64,000 nt of DNA from assembly GCA_965659725.1 (NCBI GenBank), contig CBFHXG010000006.1, forward strand, positions 1 to 64,000. Reading direction: 5' to 3'. This document shows, piece by piece, positions 51,930-62,398 of the stretch. The stretch is from Phaeocystidibacter sp965659725 (GTDB lineage: Bacteria > Bacteroidota > Bacteroidia > Flavobacteriales > Schleiferiaceae). The translations under genes were made by a program, and so were the position numbers. Every line of letters starts with the position of its first letter. The stretch's first letter is position 1. The notes beneath the pieces are model-generated. The model was not told the origin of the DNA and searched no databases. It saw only the letters and a list, made by a program, of their open reading frames with translations.

Positions 51930-53075
51930 ATGCGCACAACGCGATTTCAAGAATACATTCCAGAAAACAAGTCACCCTTTGAAAAGCTCTTAGAGATCTT
52001 CAAGGAGTTGATAACGCATACATCAGGCGATGTAGACGAGGCCATCGATTGGTTGCGAGAACTCGACAAAGAGTACGAGCTCACCGACGATGAATACTCC
52101 ATAGACGATTTCTTAGATGACCTCATTGATAAAGGTTTCCTTCGTGAAGAGATCGACCCTGGAGATATGGGTGAAGGCGGCGAAGAAGATGGGCAAGGCA
52201 GAGGTCCTGGTGGGAATCTCTCCATCACCGCTAAAACTGAGCGACTTATTCGCAAAGGAGCCCTCGATCAGATCTTCGGTAAGTTGAAGAAATCTGCTTC
52301 GGGGAATCACAAAACCTCTCAGTCGGGCAAAGGCGACGAGAAAACGGGTGATGACCGAGAATATAGGTTTGGTGATGACCTTTCATCGATCAACATGACA
52401 GAAAGCTTGCGAAATGCACAAATCAATCACGGTGGTTTTGATGAAGGTTTAACGGAGGATGACCTTGTAGTGGAGGACACACATTACCGGACTCAAATGT
52501 CTACAGTATTGATGATCGACATCTCCCACTCTATGATCCTTTATGGAGAAGATCGCATAACCCCGGCAAAGAAAGTAGCCATGGCATTGAGTGAGCTGAT
52601 CACGACTCGCTATCCAAAAGATACATTGGATGTCATCGTATTCGGCAACGACGCCTGGCCGATCGAAATTGCTGAATTGCCGTATTTGAAGGTGGGGCCA
52701 TATCACACCAATACCGTAGCAGGGCTGGAGCTTGCACTTGACATCCTTCGGAAAAAGAAGAATGCCAACAAGCAGATCTTCATGATCACGGATGGAAAGC
52801 CGAGTTGTTTGAAAGAAAGAGATGGATCCTACTACAAGAACAGCTTTGGATTAGATGAATATATCGTGGGCAGATGCTTGAATATGGCAGGACAAGCAAG
52901 GAGATTGAATGTGCCGATAACTACGTTCATGATCGCACAAGACCCTTATCTACAGCAATTTGTACGGGAATTCACTGATGCTAACAAGGGAAAGGCCTTC
53001 TACACCGGACTGCGTGGACTGGGCTCATTCATTTTTGAAGATTACGAGAGAAACAGAAGAAAAAACATACGATAA
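51930..53075 (+). CDS. VWA domain protein
   Basis: This is a 381-residue cytoplasmic protein. Residues 1-150 are acidic and low in complexity (a GEGGEEDGQGRGPGG patch at 81-95). Residues about 190-375 are a von Willebrand A domain with a complete metal site: DISHS (197-201), Thr262 region after YHTNT, and ITDGKPS (286-292). It is followed after 1 nt by an AAA+ ATPase of MoxR type; VWA/MoxR pairs act as chaperones that insert cofactors or assemble complexes. Confidence 0.88.
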   Translation: MRTTRFQEYIPENKSPFEKLLEIFKELITHTSGDVDEAIDWLRELDKEYELTDDEYSIDDFLDDLIDKGFLREEIDPGDMGEGGEEDGQGRGPGGNLSITAKTERLIRKGALDQIFGKLKKSASGNHKTSQSGKGDEKTGDDREYRFGDDLSSINMTESLRNAQINHGGFDEGLTEDDLVVEDTHYRTQMSTVLMIDISHSMILYGEDRITPAKKVAMALSELITTRYPKDTLDVIVFGNDAWPIEIAELPYLKVGPYHTNTVAGLELALDILRKKKNANKQIFMITDGKPSCLKERDGSYYKNSFGLDEYIVGRCLNMAGQARRLNVPITTFMIAQDPYLQQFVREFTDANKGKAFYTGLRGLGSFIFEDYERNRRKNIR

Positions 53076-53076
53076 T

Positions 53077-54564
53077 ATGTCAAAGCCTAACGCTTCAACG
53101 CTAGGAGAGCTAAAGAAATCAGATTACAAAAGCAGGTCTATCAAAGATGAACTGCGCGACAATCTACTCAAAGCACTTGCCAATGGTGATCAACCATTTG
53201 AAGGGATATGGGGGTACGAACACTCTGTGATCCCTGAATTGGAAAGGGCTATTCTATCTAGGCACAACATCAATCTACTTGGTCTTCGTGGTCAGGCTAA
53301 AACGCGTTTGGCACGCATGATGACAGGGCTATTAGATGAATGGATGCCGATCATTGCCGGATCTGAGGTGAACGACGACCCTCTCCGCTCTATTTCCAAT
53401 TTTGGTAGGGCCATGGTAGCTGAGAAAGGCGATAAAACGCCAATCGATTGGGTTCATCGCGATGATCGTTACGCTGAGAAATTGGCCACACCCGATGTTT
53501 CGGTGGCCGACCTCATTGGAGATGTTGATCCGATCAAGGCTGCCAACCTCAAGCTGAGTTATGCCGATGAGCGTGTGTTACATTTCGGAATGATCCCAAG
53601 GGCCAATCGCTGCATCTTTGTGATCAATGAACTTCCAGACCTTCAAGCACGCATACAGGTTGCACTCTTCAACATCCTTCAGGAAGGCGACATCCAGATC
53701 AGAGGTTTCAAGTTAAGATTGCCTTTAGATGTTCAATTTGTTTTCACCGCCAACCCAGAGGACTACACCAATCGCGGATCGATCGTTACACCATTGAAGG
53801 ATCGTATTGGTAGTCAGATCTTGACACATTACCCTGAAACGCGTGAAATATCTAGGCGAATTACGGCTCAAGAAGCAAGGTTGACCAAAGAGCAGAAGGA
53901 CAATATCCATGTACCTGAAATTGCGCTTGATATCCTCGAGCAGATCGCATTTGAAGCACGTGACAATGAGTACATCGATGCGAAGTCCGGTGTTTCTGCG
54001 AGAATGACACTCACCGCTATGGAAAACCTCATGTCTTCCGCAGAGCGACGAATGGCCATCAATAAAGAGCAGAAAACGACCATACGTCTGTCCGACTTCA
54101 TGGCTACCATTCCATCTATTACGGGTAAGGTAGAGTTGGTATACGAGGGAGAACAAGAAGGTGCGGCTGGTGTGGCTGAAAGCTTGATCGGTGCTGCTAT
54201 CAAATCCGTTTTCCCAGAAATTTTCCCCGCGATCGCTAAACTGAAGCGAGCAGATGACGACAATCCGTATCTAGGTATCATGAACTGGTTTGGAGAAGGA
54301 AAATCCATCGATCTTGGAGATGATCTAACCGAAAAGGACTACGCATCTACCTTGAACAAGGTCGGCCCTCTCGTACACTGTATAGATGCTAGAATGAAGG
54401 ATTTGAACGACATGGAAAAACCATTTTACATGGAGCTTGTCCTTTGGGGATTATCGGAGCATGCTAAACTTGGGCGGGAACGCCTGACGGCCGGATTCCA
54501 ATTTAACGATCTATTTAACAGCTACTTATCGTCTACCTTAAGAGACGAAGAGGATGAGTATTAA
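53077..54564 (+). CDS. MoxR/magnesium-chelatase-type AAA+ ATPase with altered Walker motifs
   Basis: I start this 495-residue protein at the ATG at 53077, 1 nt after the VWA stop; a longer frame starts within the VWA gene but has no support. Walker A is GLRGQAKT (69-76), with Ala where Gly is usual; Walker B is FVINE (181-185), with Asn for Asp. TANPED holds sensor 1 and KDRIGS the arginine finger region. It lacks any DNA-binding or membrane part. It may still bind ATP, but hydrolysis would be reduced. Confidence 0.88.
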   Translation: MSKPNASTLGELKKSDYKSRSIKDELRDNLLKALANGDQPFEGIWGYEHSVIPELERAILSRHNINLLGLRGQAKTRLARMMTGLLDEWMPIIAGSEVNDDPLRSISNFGRAMVAEKGDKTPIDWVHRDDRYAEKLATPDVSVADLIGDVDPIKAANLKLSYADERVLHFGMIPRANRCIFVINELPDLQARIQVALFNILQEGDIQIRGFKLRLPLDVQFVFTANPEDYTNRGSIVTPLKDRIGSQILTHYPETREISRRITAQEARLTKEQKDNIHVPEIALDILEQIAFEARDNEYIDAKSGVSARMTLTAMENLMSSAERRMAINKEQKTTIRLSDFMATIPSITGKVELVYEGEQEGAAGVAESLIGAAIKSVFPEIFPAIAKLKRADDDNPYLGIMNWFGEGKSIDLGDDLTEKDYASTLNKVGPLVHCIDARMKDLNDMEKPFYMELVLWGLSEHAKLGRERLTAGFQFNDLFNSYLSSTLRDEEDEY

Positions 54565-56879
54565 TCGAGCACCTCTACCTGTACAGTAGAGGTATTTCCT
54601 TGCTCATCTGCAATGGTGAGGTAATGAATCCCTGGGGAGAGCATTGTTTTGAGACGGTGCTCTCCTCTTGTTTGTGCAATAAATTCTCCGTCCACCGACC
54701 AGAACAAGGTAGCATCAGGAATTCGATGTCCGGCTTCCAGCACCACTGGACCTTGAACTCCATCTAGGTCGCGCGTTTGCTTGATCATCTCGCCACTGAT
54801 GGCTGGATAGATCCACTCCAGGGCTTCCTCCTCCCCTCCGTAACAATTCTCACTCCATGCGGGGAGTGGAACGTATCCGGAACCCGATCTCATAGCATAA
54901 TAGGCCATTCCCGCTGGCAGAATCATCCAAGTAGTATCCAATACCTCTTCCTCTGCACAATTAAGCGATGTGCGTTCGCCATCTTTGTTAAGATAGATAT
55001 GCTTGCAGAACGGGCACGGTTCTACACCTTGAAATCCCACATATTCCGTTATGCTGCTGCTACAGTTTACTCCTGCTCTAAACCCACTTTGTGCACAAAG
55101 TTGGACCGTTTTCTCTTCATCTAAAGGCTCTTCTATAAAATCGCCGCTTGGCAAAGTGGAGAAGATCCTAAATAACATAGGTGCTGATGTTTCTACCCCG
55201 ATAACTCCGGGACGCCCTTCATTGGTGGCATTCCCAGTCCACGCTACTACCAAATACCTTCCATCGGTCCCAACCGACCAAGCATCGCGGAAACCATAAC
55301 TCGTTCCTGTCTTCCACGCTATTCTCCTACCCTCGGCTCTTCCGAAGTATCTCCACTCCGCTGGTCGCTCCACCCCTTCCATCATTTGAAGTGTATTGTA
55401 GACAGAAACGGGATCACCATCAAAGTCGGATGGATTGCGAATAGAATCACCCCAAATGGTATGTGTATAATCGTCTTGATTTCCCACAAGTATCCAATTG
55501 CGATAGGCATCAAGGATCTGCGCAGGTCGCACTTCCCCTCCACCTAAGATCAGAGAGAGGCCGTAACTTTCCGAGGCAAGGTTGAGATCATTCATCCCCA
55601 AACGCTTCAGCACATCGTGAAAATGGCCAACACCCGTTTTTCGCAACGTGCGAACAGCTGGTACATTCAAACTCAATTGCAGTGCCTGTTCAGCTGTAAC
55701 CGCTCCTCTGTAGATCTCATCGAAATTCTCTGGTGTGAACGAGCCTATTCGTGTAGGAATATCGGTGAGTAAGGAACGTGGAGAAATGAGCCCTCTGCCC
55801 ATGGCCTCCGAATAGAGAAAGGGTTTAAGAATACTCCCTGTACTCCTGGGGACTTGCAGCATATCTATCTCAAAGCCGTCGGATTCCGGGTTGATGGTAT
55901 TTCCAACATAGGCTATGACCTTGCCTGTCTCCAGCTCCATGATCATGGCAGCCGAATTATGTACTTGATTCCTTCTCCACCTATTGGCTTGTAGATCGAC
56001 TATCGCTTGTAGTTCAAACTGGCGATCGTACTCTATATCCGTCTTTATCCTCTTTCCTCTGTGTTCAATATTTTGCCTCTCCGTCAAGTGATGTGAAATA
56101 TCCGGCAATGCATAAGGCTCCGACGGTAGCGGTTCACGTAGAGAAATGCGATAGGTTGTACTATCGATCACTTCTTTATTCAATAGAGTGAGTAACAACC
56201 TGTCTCTCTTAGCCTTGTAAGCCTCTCGATTCCTATCGGGCCGAATATTGGATGGATCATTCGGTAATACGGCCAGAGATGCCATCTCAGCCCAACTCAG
56301 TCGGTTTGGCGCTCTTCTGAAATACCGCCAACTTGCGGCGTCGAGCCCTACTACGTTGCCTCCAAATGGCGCATGTGAAGCATAGAAGCGAAGGATCTCA
56401 TCCTTGGTATAACCAGCTTCGAGTCGGGTTGCACGAAGCATTTCCGTGATCTTCTCAAAATACGTTCTGGATGGATTATTCCTCGAGAGTCGGATCACTT
56501 GCATGGATAGTGTGGATGCACCACTCACCACCTCTCCTGCTTGAAGGTTCTGTGAGATGGCTCGAAAGATAGCGATGGGATCTACTCCCGGATGATACCT
56601 AAAATTCCTATCCTCGAAGTGTGTGATACAGGCTTCGAATTTCTCTGGAACGCTATCGATCAGTGGGAATCGCCATTGGCCATCCATCGCGATCCGTGCT
56701 CCCATCAAGCGTCCATCAGAAGATTCGGTTACGGTGGCATAGGGTGTGGTGAATAACTCAGACGGAATAGAGAAATACCACCAAATGGTGAACAGCCCGG
56801 AGGCTGTCCACACAAAGGGTCGTGCTTTTCTCAAGAACCGTTTTCTGGCCTTCCTTATTCGATCGCGACTTCCACCCAT
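54561..56879 (-). CDS. pbpC: Penicillin-binding protein 1C
   Basis: This is a 772-residue bifunctional murein synthase. One N-terminal helix (about 22-40) anchors it. The glycosyltransferase is at about 75-245 (FEDRNFRYHPGVDPIAIFRA, GASTLSMQVIRL). The transpeptidase has STGSILKPF (Ser-x2-Lys), SLNVPAVR and KTGTSYGFRDAW. A BiPBP_C domain closes the protein, with two Cys pairs (CPFCKH). It overlaps the alpha-2-macroglobulin gene by 25 bases, the known partner. Confidence 0.95.
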   Translation of the reverse strand: MGGSRDRIRKARKRFLRKARPFVWTASGLFTIWWYFSIPSELFTTPYATVTESSDGRLMGARIAMDGQWRFPLIDSVPEKFEACITHFEDRNFRYHPGVDPIAIFRAISQNLQAGEVVSGASTLSMQVIRLSRNNPSRTYFEKITEMLRATRLEAGYTKDEILRFYASHAPFGGNVVGLDAASWRYFRRAPNRLSWAEMASLAVLPNDPSNIRPDRNREAYKAKRDRLLLTLLNKEVIDSTTYRISLREPLPSEPYALPDISHHLTERQNIEHRGKRIKTDIEYDRQFELQAIVDLQANRWRRNQVHNSAAMIMELETGKVIAYVGNTINPESDGFEIDMLQVPRSTGSILKPFLYSEAMGRGLISPRSLLTDIPTRIGSFTPENFDEIYRGAVTAEQALQLSLNVPAVRTLRKTGVGHFHDVLKRLGMNDLNLASESYGLSLILGGGEVRPAQILDAYRNWILVGNQDDYTHTIWGDSIRNPSDFDGDPVSVYNTLQMMEGVERPAEWRYFGRAEGRRIAWKTGTSYGFRDAWSVGTDGRYLVVAWTGNATNEGRPGVIGVETSAPMLFRIFSTLPSGDFIEEPLDEEKTVQLCAQSGFRAGVNCSSSITEYVGFQGVEPCPFCKHIYLNKDGERTSLNCAEEEVLDTTWMILPAGMAYYAMRSGSGYVPLPAWSENCYGGEEEALEWIYPAISGEMIKQTRDLDGVQGPVVLEAGHRIPDATLFWSVDGEFIAQTRGEHRLKTMLSPGIHYLTIADEQGNTSTVQVEVLD

Positions 56880-59800
56880 CGGCCTTGGTTGCTCGCTTTC
56901 ACGGCATCATTGTACATCGCTTCGATAGTGGTTGGAGGCAAGTACCACTTACCTGGATAACTCGCGGTAAGATCTACGGTGAGGGTTACGCTTTGCTTAT
57001 TGTACCCATACATCGAGAAGTAACTCAATACGCGATCATCACGAATATCTTGATAGTCGAGATACGTAGTGTTATCGTTGGTAGCCGTTGCTATCATCCT
57101 ACTATTCGTGATCTCCCAACCACTCGGGAAGATCTGAGTGAGTGCGAGATTATCGTAATCCCTGCTCGAATTTGGACGAGATAATTTAACTACGGCACGG
57201 ATCGGGTCTCCTACTTTGAGTTGGGTAACATCCAATGGTTCATTGGTGCGCGGATCAATGTAGGTAGTAGACATGGTGATGCGTTCAGCATATGCCTGTT
57301 CAGAGCCGTAGTGAGGCACACCATTACGGAGGACACGGATATAGACAGGATTATTTGAAAGGTTCTTAGCCTCTACCTTGATCTCACCGTCAAAATCTTC
57401 CACAGTGTACCGAACTACGGTTGAGGATGTATACACCTCATGCTTCTCCCCTCCTATCGTAAGGTCCACTTCAAGGTTAGAATCGCCGTCTCCATCATAG
57501 ATCTTCGAAAGGGTTTGTAAGCTATAAGCTATGGTTTGCGTGCTCGCATACCCCTCTGAAAGTTGAGTGATCAGTTCTCTGCTCAACCTCAGTGCCTCTG
57601 AGCGATTGCCCATACCCAGATACGTTTCGATATCCATGGCTAGATCACGAGTAGAAGAGCCATAGCTATAATAGTAGTAATTGTTGTCTGGAGCTGTCCA
57701 CTGAGCTGCCATCAGCTCTCGAGCCGCATCTAGCTCATCGATCAACACGAAGGCCAATGCCAAGCGACTTGCGGCTTGTCGGGTGAGATTCGATTTATTT
57801 CGCATACGGTTCATGGCACCGATCTCTGGTTCTCCTGCAAGAGCGAGAACATACAGTCTGTAAGCTTGATTCAGATCGTTATTGTAACCGTAATACGTTG
57901 CATTATACCAGTTCCGCGCTGCTTGTGATGCATAGCGAAGGTAACCTTCCTTCATCCCTTCAGGAAGTGCATATCCAGATCGTTCAGCTTCTATCAAGAA
58001 ATGACCTGCATAGGTTGTCGCCCAATGATCTGCATACGTATGAGATGGCCAATACCTGAACCCACCATTGCTATGCTGCATCCGACGGAGTTTGTAAATA
58101 CCCTCTCTTACATTCTGCTTGATCTCCGCTTTTTGATCAGCAGATATTTCAACCCATTTCTCTAAATTCAATTGAGCAAAACTCTTTGAGGTAGTTTGCT
58201 CTAAGCATCCATGTGGATAACCGATCAAGTAATCTAACCTTTCTCCCAGATTGAGTGCTGGTAAACTACTCACCTCAACGGTGAGGGTATTGCTATTATC
58301 TACTCCAAATGGCTCTGCTGTGTGGGTGATAGTTTGACCTTTATCAATGTCGATAATGAACTCCTCTGTTCGATAACTTATCGGACTGCGAACACTGATC
58401 TCAATCTCATCTGTGCTTCGCTCCCTACCAGATGTAGCTGTCATCTTCACCGCTGCCAGCCCTAGTCCCTCTGCTACTTTTCCTTCGAAGAATACCGTTT
58501 GCTGGCCTTCGCCATCGAAAGTGATATCCTTACGAGTAGATCCAGCACTAAGTAAACCGGTGGTTTCGATCTGCAATCTGACATTCCTGATATTGTCATT
58601 CATCGCAAAGACGGTGACAGGGATCTTCACTTCCTCACCAGGACCAAGCACACGTGGCATGGTAAGCTGTGCCATCAGAGGTTGAACGACGCGGATATCC
58701 TCTTCAGCCGATCCATAGGCTTCGTCTTGATTCGCAGCTACCACCATCACCCTAACCCTTCCGATGTAATTCGGAATGGAAACCTGGTGATCGGCTGTAC
58801 TTCCTGCCTTCAATTTAAACGGACCTAGGTGTCTCACTACCGGCACGAAACGATCTGCACCTCTTTCATTATCAGGATTCAGCGCACCGTCGCCACCTAC
58901 CGCCAACATACGTGCAATTTGTCCACCAAAAGCATTCAGAACATAATCGTACATATCCCATGTGCGCACGCCAAGTGATCTTCGAGCGTAGAAGTAATCC
59001 CATGGTTGTGGTGTTTTGTAGTTGGTAAGACCAAGCAGACCTTCATCGACTAATGCAATGGTGTACTCCATCTCCTTGCCGTTCTCTTCACTCACTTTTA
59101 CGTTCAGGGTAGATTCTGGTCTAATTTCGTCCACTGTTTCGATCACAGGGGTCAATCGTGTGTTGGGATCCTCTACCATTATTGGCATGATGCCATAAAG
59201 GCGAACAGGGAGGTCGTTGGCCGTTTGCTCATGTGGTTGAAGGATCATAGCGTGCACGTATGCATTTGGGGCCATGTCTGCCGTTATCGGCAGCTTGAAC
59301 ACAGTTCTACCGGCTTCCGTCGTCAAGATGTGATCCTCTATTTGATGACGACCACCCTCAATGCTAAGGATGAGTCGGCCGCCTGCACTCGAAGGCACAG
59401 AGATCTGAGCGACATCACCCACATTGTATTTCTCCTTATCGGATTGAACATTGAGGATATTTACAGACTCTCCACCTGCTCTACCTGAACGATCTCTCCC
59501 CCAGCCCCAATCGATGTAAGCGAGCTGAGAAGATCTATGTCCAGACTCAACATCTTCTGCAACGATCAACATTCTTCCCCAGTGATTATCACCGATCGAA
59601 AATTCCATTCGAGCTTCTCCGTTGACCGTGTTTACCAGTTCCTCTTTAATCAGCTCTTGCGAGCTATTATTGAGATACGTTGAATTTCCTCGACGCGCGC
59701 TCCACCACCACGACCAGCTTACCTTGTAGATGGTAACTTTCACTCGGCCGCTCACTGCTTCTCCGGTTGGACCCACATTGGCCAATCGCAATACATGCTT

Positions 59801-62335
59801 CTTCTCCGTTTCGTAGTACCCGTATTGATTTCGCTCCGGCATTTTAATACCCACAAAAGAGGTAAATGGCGCAACTTTCACTGAGGTGCCATTGACACTA
59901 AACCTACCACTCGGCTCAAAGACCTTGGTCGTTAGGTTGAGATTCAACATCCCTGGAGCGTAATTTAAATTGCCGAAATCAGGCTCAACGATCTTATTCC
60001 CGCTCATATCGAGATTACCGTTGTAGAGTTCAGAATTCCGCAGAGATGGTGTAGATCGTGTAAGGTCGCGGAAGTGATATCCATCGTAACCCTCAAAACC
60101 AGAATAGTCTTGTGTCAATCTACCATCTATGATCGTCTTCATACCAGATGCTTGGGCTCCTGTAAGCCACTCGGCGTGGACGGATATCGTGTTATTCTCA
60201 GGGCTCACCACCTCATCCTCGGCGGTCACTTCAATATCGAAGCGATTTGGCTGAACGGTCTCCACACTTAGTGACTTGTAGAAATTCTTTCCTCCTACCT
60301 CTAGCGTGGCAGAGTAGAATCCCGTCTTGCCTTCTCTGTCTGTCGTAAAATGGAATGGGAAGATCACATTTGTCCCCCTCCTTGTCACCTTTCTATATAC
60401 CTGTTTCCCTTCCGGGTCCTTCACCGTGAAGGTCATTGGGTGATTCGCAGGTAATGGATTATCCTCATCATTCAAGATGGCATTGAGGAAGATGGTATCC
60501 CCTGGTCGCCATACTCCTCTCTCACCATACATGTAGGCCTGAATCCCAGAACTTACATCAGATCCACCTACATCAAAGTTAGATACAGAAAGGCTTTTCG
60601 ATGGATCGAGTGTAATATACCCTCTCTCCTTGCCTCGTTGTGCTTCCGCACGGAAAGGGACAGCGTCTGTTTCCAGGTATGCAGCTCCTTCGCTGTTAGT
60701 AGACGCACGAACGATCTCCTGTCCTTGATAGTTGTAGAATACGATATCTATTCCGGAAAACCCTTTCGCTTCATCCAAGGAAGTAACGTAGGCTGAATAC
60801 TTTCCATCATTTCCTTTTACGATCAAACCTAAGTTGGACGCAAGGATATTCTTGGTGATAATGTGTGAGCTGTTGTAGTAAGAAACGTGACATGGATTAT
60901 CTCGCTCTTGATAGTCGTAGCCATTGATGCTGTAGTAGTTATTGTAGTAAGGACTGAAGTAATCGGCATTTACGTCATACATCTCTTGACGTGGCTCTGG
61001 CTCCGAATCTTCATCCTCATCACATGGATAGAGGCTATATGCCTTCTGAAAACTCATTTCCACTCTATAAACTGCTCCGGGATCACGGGTCACCATCTTA
61101 TTCAGATCGATAGCAAATGTGTTCCACTCTCCGTAGTTCACATTCTCAGTGGTGAGATCCACCTTTTGTTGATGTATCGGTCGGGCTACTCTTCTAAACT
61201 CGTTGTTATCGTTCACATCATTCACCTGAAAGAACTGATGGATATTGGAGGTGTACACCTTATAGATGCGCACATCTACAGCCTGTAGGTTCACTGCTTT
61301 GAAAGGGATCTTGACTGCACCTGTCATCGGTACTATGTTTCCATCATCCACAAACTGGATCTCCGGTTTACGAGCTTGAAATAGCACGTTGGTGGTGTAG
61401 GTCTTCGGGAATCGGAAGCCCATGGAATTCTCGATTCCTTCAGCTATGGTTACGGTGATCGAACCATTCAGTCGGCTGTTAGGGTAAAGCGTGACCCTCG
61501 ATCCGCTGATCGTCAAACTTGTCACATCTTCACCATCCAATTGAAATAGTCCGGTCGTAACCTGACTTTCCTTGAGTGGATCTGAGAACGAGATAGTTAC
61601 GGCTTGTCGAGGTATTTGCTGAGAGGTGACGCTGAGTACTTCAAACTCATTAAGACCAGGAACGCGCATTGTTTCGAGGACTTCATCTCCAAAACGCACT
61701 TCGATATCATATCCTTCAGCTTTTCTTTCGACAGAGTCGATCCGAAAAGAGAAGCGATTTGAACTAGACTCATATGTCCATGTAATTTCCTCTTTGCTGT
61801 AACCGTCAAATTGAATGTCTTCAGAAACCGTCTCTATCGTTGTGCGGTCCGAACTGGAAATCTCCCCCTCGAGGCTATTCCAAGCGAGGTCCTTATCGTC
61901 TTGTGCATCGATCTGATAATCGAGAAAATCGTAATCTTTTGGAATCACTTGTATCAAGAAATCATAATCCTTGAACTCGGAAGGCACCTCCAAGATGGCT
62001 GAAAGGTGGAATACGCCTTGGAATGACGCTCCGCTCGGGAGTGGTTCATCTGGAGTGAAGACGATGGAACTAGGACTTTCCCAGGTAATCGTTCCTTCTA
62101 TATCTGGATCGAACTCAATGATCTCCGTTTCAACCAACGTACCTGGCGTAACCCCAGGGTTGATATCCTCGATCATCTCGAACTGGATCTTATCGTATGC
62201 AGAAATAACGCCCGAAGTATGTGCGGCTATATAATCACCAAACCCCGGGTCGTTTTCCGGGATCTTTGGCTCATTATTACATGAAGAAAGAAGTAGAATG
62301 GCTGAGAAAAGCCCTAGGCGTGAGAGTGTGGACAT
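56855..62335 (-). CDS. Alpha-2-macroglobulin family lipoprotein with thioester motif
   Basis: This is an 1826-residue envelope protein. A lipobox (LLLSSCNN) makes Cys19 the lipid site. Macroglobulin-like strands fill residues 30-1300, with a bait-type region and an A2M domain (LVDEGLLGLTNYKTPQPWDY, about 1100). The thioester CLEQ (1377-1380) is in YPHGCLEQTTSK, followed by an all-helical toroid (about 1390-1640) and a receptor-like C-terminal domain. It would trap invading proteases by covalent capture. It precedes and overlaps pbpC, the typical arrangement for defence and repair of the cell wall. Confidence 0.95.
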   Translation of the reverse strand: MSTLSRLGLFSAILLLSSCNNEPKIPENDPGFGDYIAAHTSGVISAYDKIQFEMIEDINPGVTPGTLVETEIIEFDPDIEGTITWESPSSIVFTPDEPLPSGASFQGVFHLSAILEVPSEFKDYDFLIQVIPKDYDFLDYQIDAQDDKDLAWNSLEGEISSSDRTTIETVSEDIQFDGYSKEEITWTYESSSNRFSFRIDSVERKAEGYDIEVRFGDEVLETMRVPGLNEFEVLSVTSQQIPRQAVTISFSDPLKESQVTTGLFQLDGEDVTSLTISGSRVTLYPNSRLNGSITVTIAEGIENSMGFRFPKTYTTNVLFQARKPEIQFVDDGNIVPMTGAVKIPFKAVNLQAVDVRIYKVYTSNIHQFFQVNDVNDNNEFRRVARPIHQQKVDLTTENVNYGEWNTFAIDLNKMVTRDPGAVYRVEMSFQKAYSLYPCDEDEDSEPEPRQEMYDVNADYFSPYYNNYYSINGYDYQERDNPCHVSYYNSSHIITKNILASNLGLIVKGNDGKYSAYVTSLDEAKGFSGIDIVFYNYQGQEIVRASTNSEGAAYLETDAVPFRAEAQRGKERGYITLDPSKSLSVSNFDVGGSDVSSGIQAYMYGERGVWRPGDTIFLNAILNDEDNPLPANHPMTFTVKDPEGKQVYRKVTRRGTNVIFPFHFTTDREGKTGFYSATLEVGGKNFYKSLSVETVQPNRFDIEVTAEDEVVSPENNTISVHAEWLTGAQASGMKTIIDGRLTQDYSGFEGYDGYHFRDLTRSTPSLRNSELYNGNLDMSGNKIVEPDFGNLNYAPGMLNLNLTTKVFEPSGRFSVNGTSVKVAPFTSFVGIKMPERNQYGYYETEKKHVLRLANVGPTGEAVSGRVKVTIYKVSWSWWWSARRGNSTYLNNSSQELIKEELVNTVNGEARMEFSIGDNHWGRMLIVAEDVESGHRSSQLAYIDWGWGRDRSGRAGGESVNILNVQSDKEKYNVGDVAQISVPSSAGGRLILSIEGGRHQIEDHILTTEAGRTVFKLPITADMAPNAYVHAMILQPHEQTANDLPVRLYGIMPIMVEDPNTRLTPVIETVDEIRPESTLNVKVSEENGKEMEYTIALVDEGLLGLTNYKTPQPWDYFYARRSLGVRTWDMYDYVLNAFGGQIARMLAVGGDGALNPDNERGADRFVPVVRHLGPFKLKAGSTADHQVSIPNYIGRVRVMVVAANQDEAYGSAEEDIRVVQPLMAQLTMPRVLGPGEEVKIPVTVFAMNDNIRNVRLQIETTGLLSAGSTRKDITFDGEGQQTVFFEGKVAEGLGLAAVKMTATSGRERSTDEIEISVRSPISYRTEEFIIDIDKGQTITHTAEPFGVDNSNTLTVEVSSLPALNLGERLDYLIGYPHGCLEQTTSKSFAQLNLEKWVEISADQKAEIKQNVREGIYKLRRMQHSNGGFRYWPSHTYADHWATTYAGHFLIEAERSGYALPEGMKEGYLRYASQAARNWYNATYYGYNNDLNQAYRLYVLALAGEPEIGAMNRMRNKSNLTRQAASRLALAFVLIDELDAARELMAAQWTAPDNNYYYYSYGSSTRDLAMDIETYLGMGNRSEALRLSRELITQLSEGYASTQTIAYSLQTLSKIYDGDGDSNLEVDLTIGGEKHEVYTSSTVVRYTVEDFDGEIKVEAKNLSNNPVYIRVLRNGVPHYGSEQAYAERITMSTTYIDPRTNEPLDVTQLKVGDPIRAVVKLSRPNSSRDYDNLALTQIFPSGWEITNSRMIATATNDNTTYLDYQDIRDDRVLSYFSMYGYNKQSVTLTVDLTASYPGKWYLPPTTIEAMYNDAVKASNQGRWVEVAIE

Positions 62336-62398
62336 CGTTAGGAAAAATAAATTCCCTCTGAAGTTAAAAAGAACCTCTCAAAAATTCTGATTTTCAGA

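Noticed and set aside
51930..54564. The VWA and AAA+ pair as a phage-defence system
   Set aside because: No effector, nuclease or protease gene accompanies them, and neighbouring genes are housekeeping.
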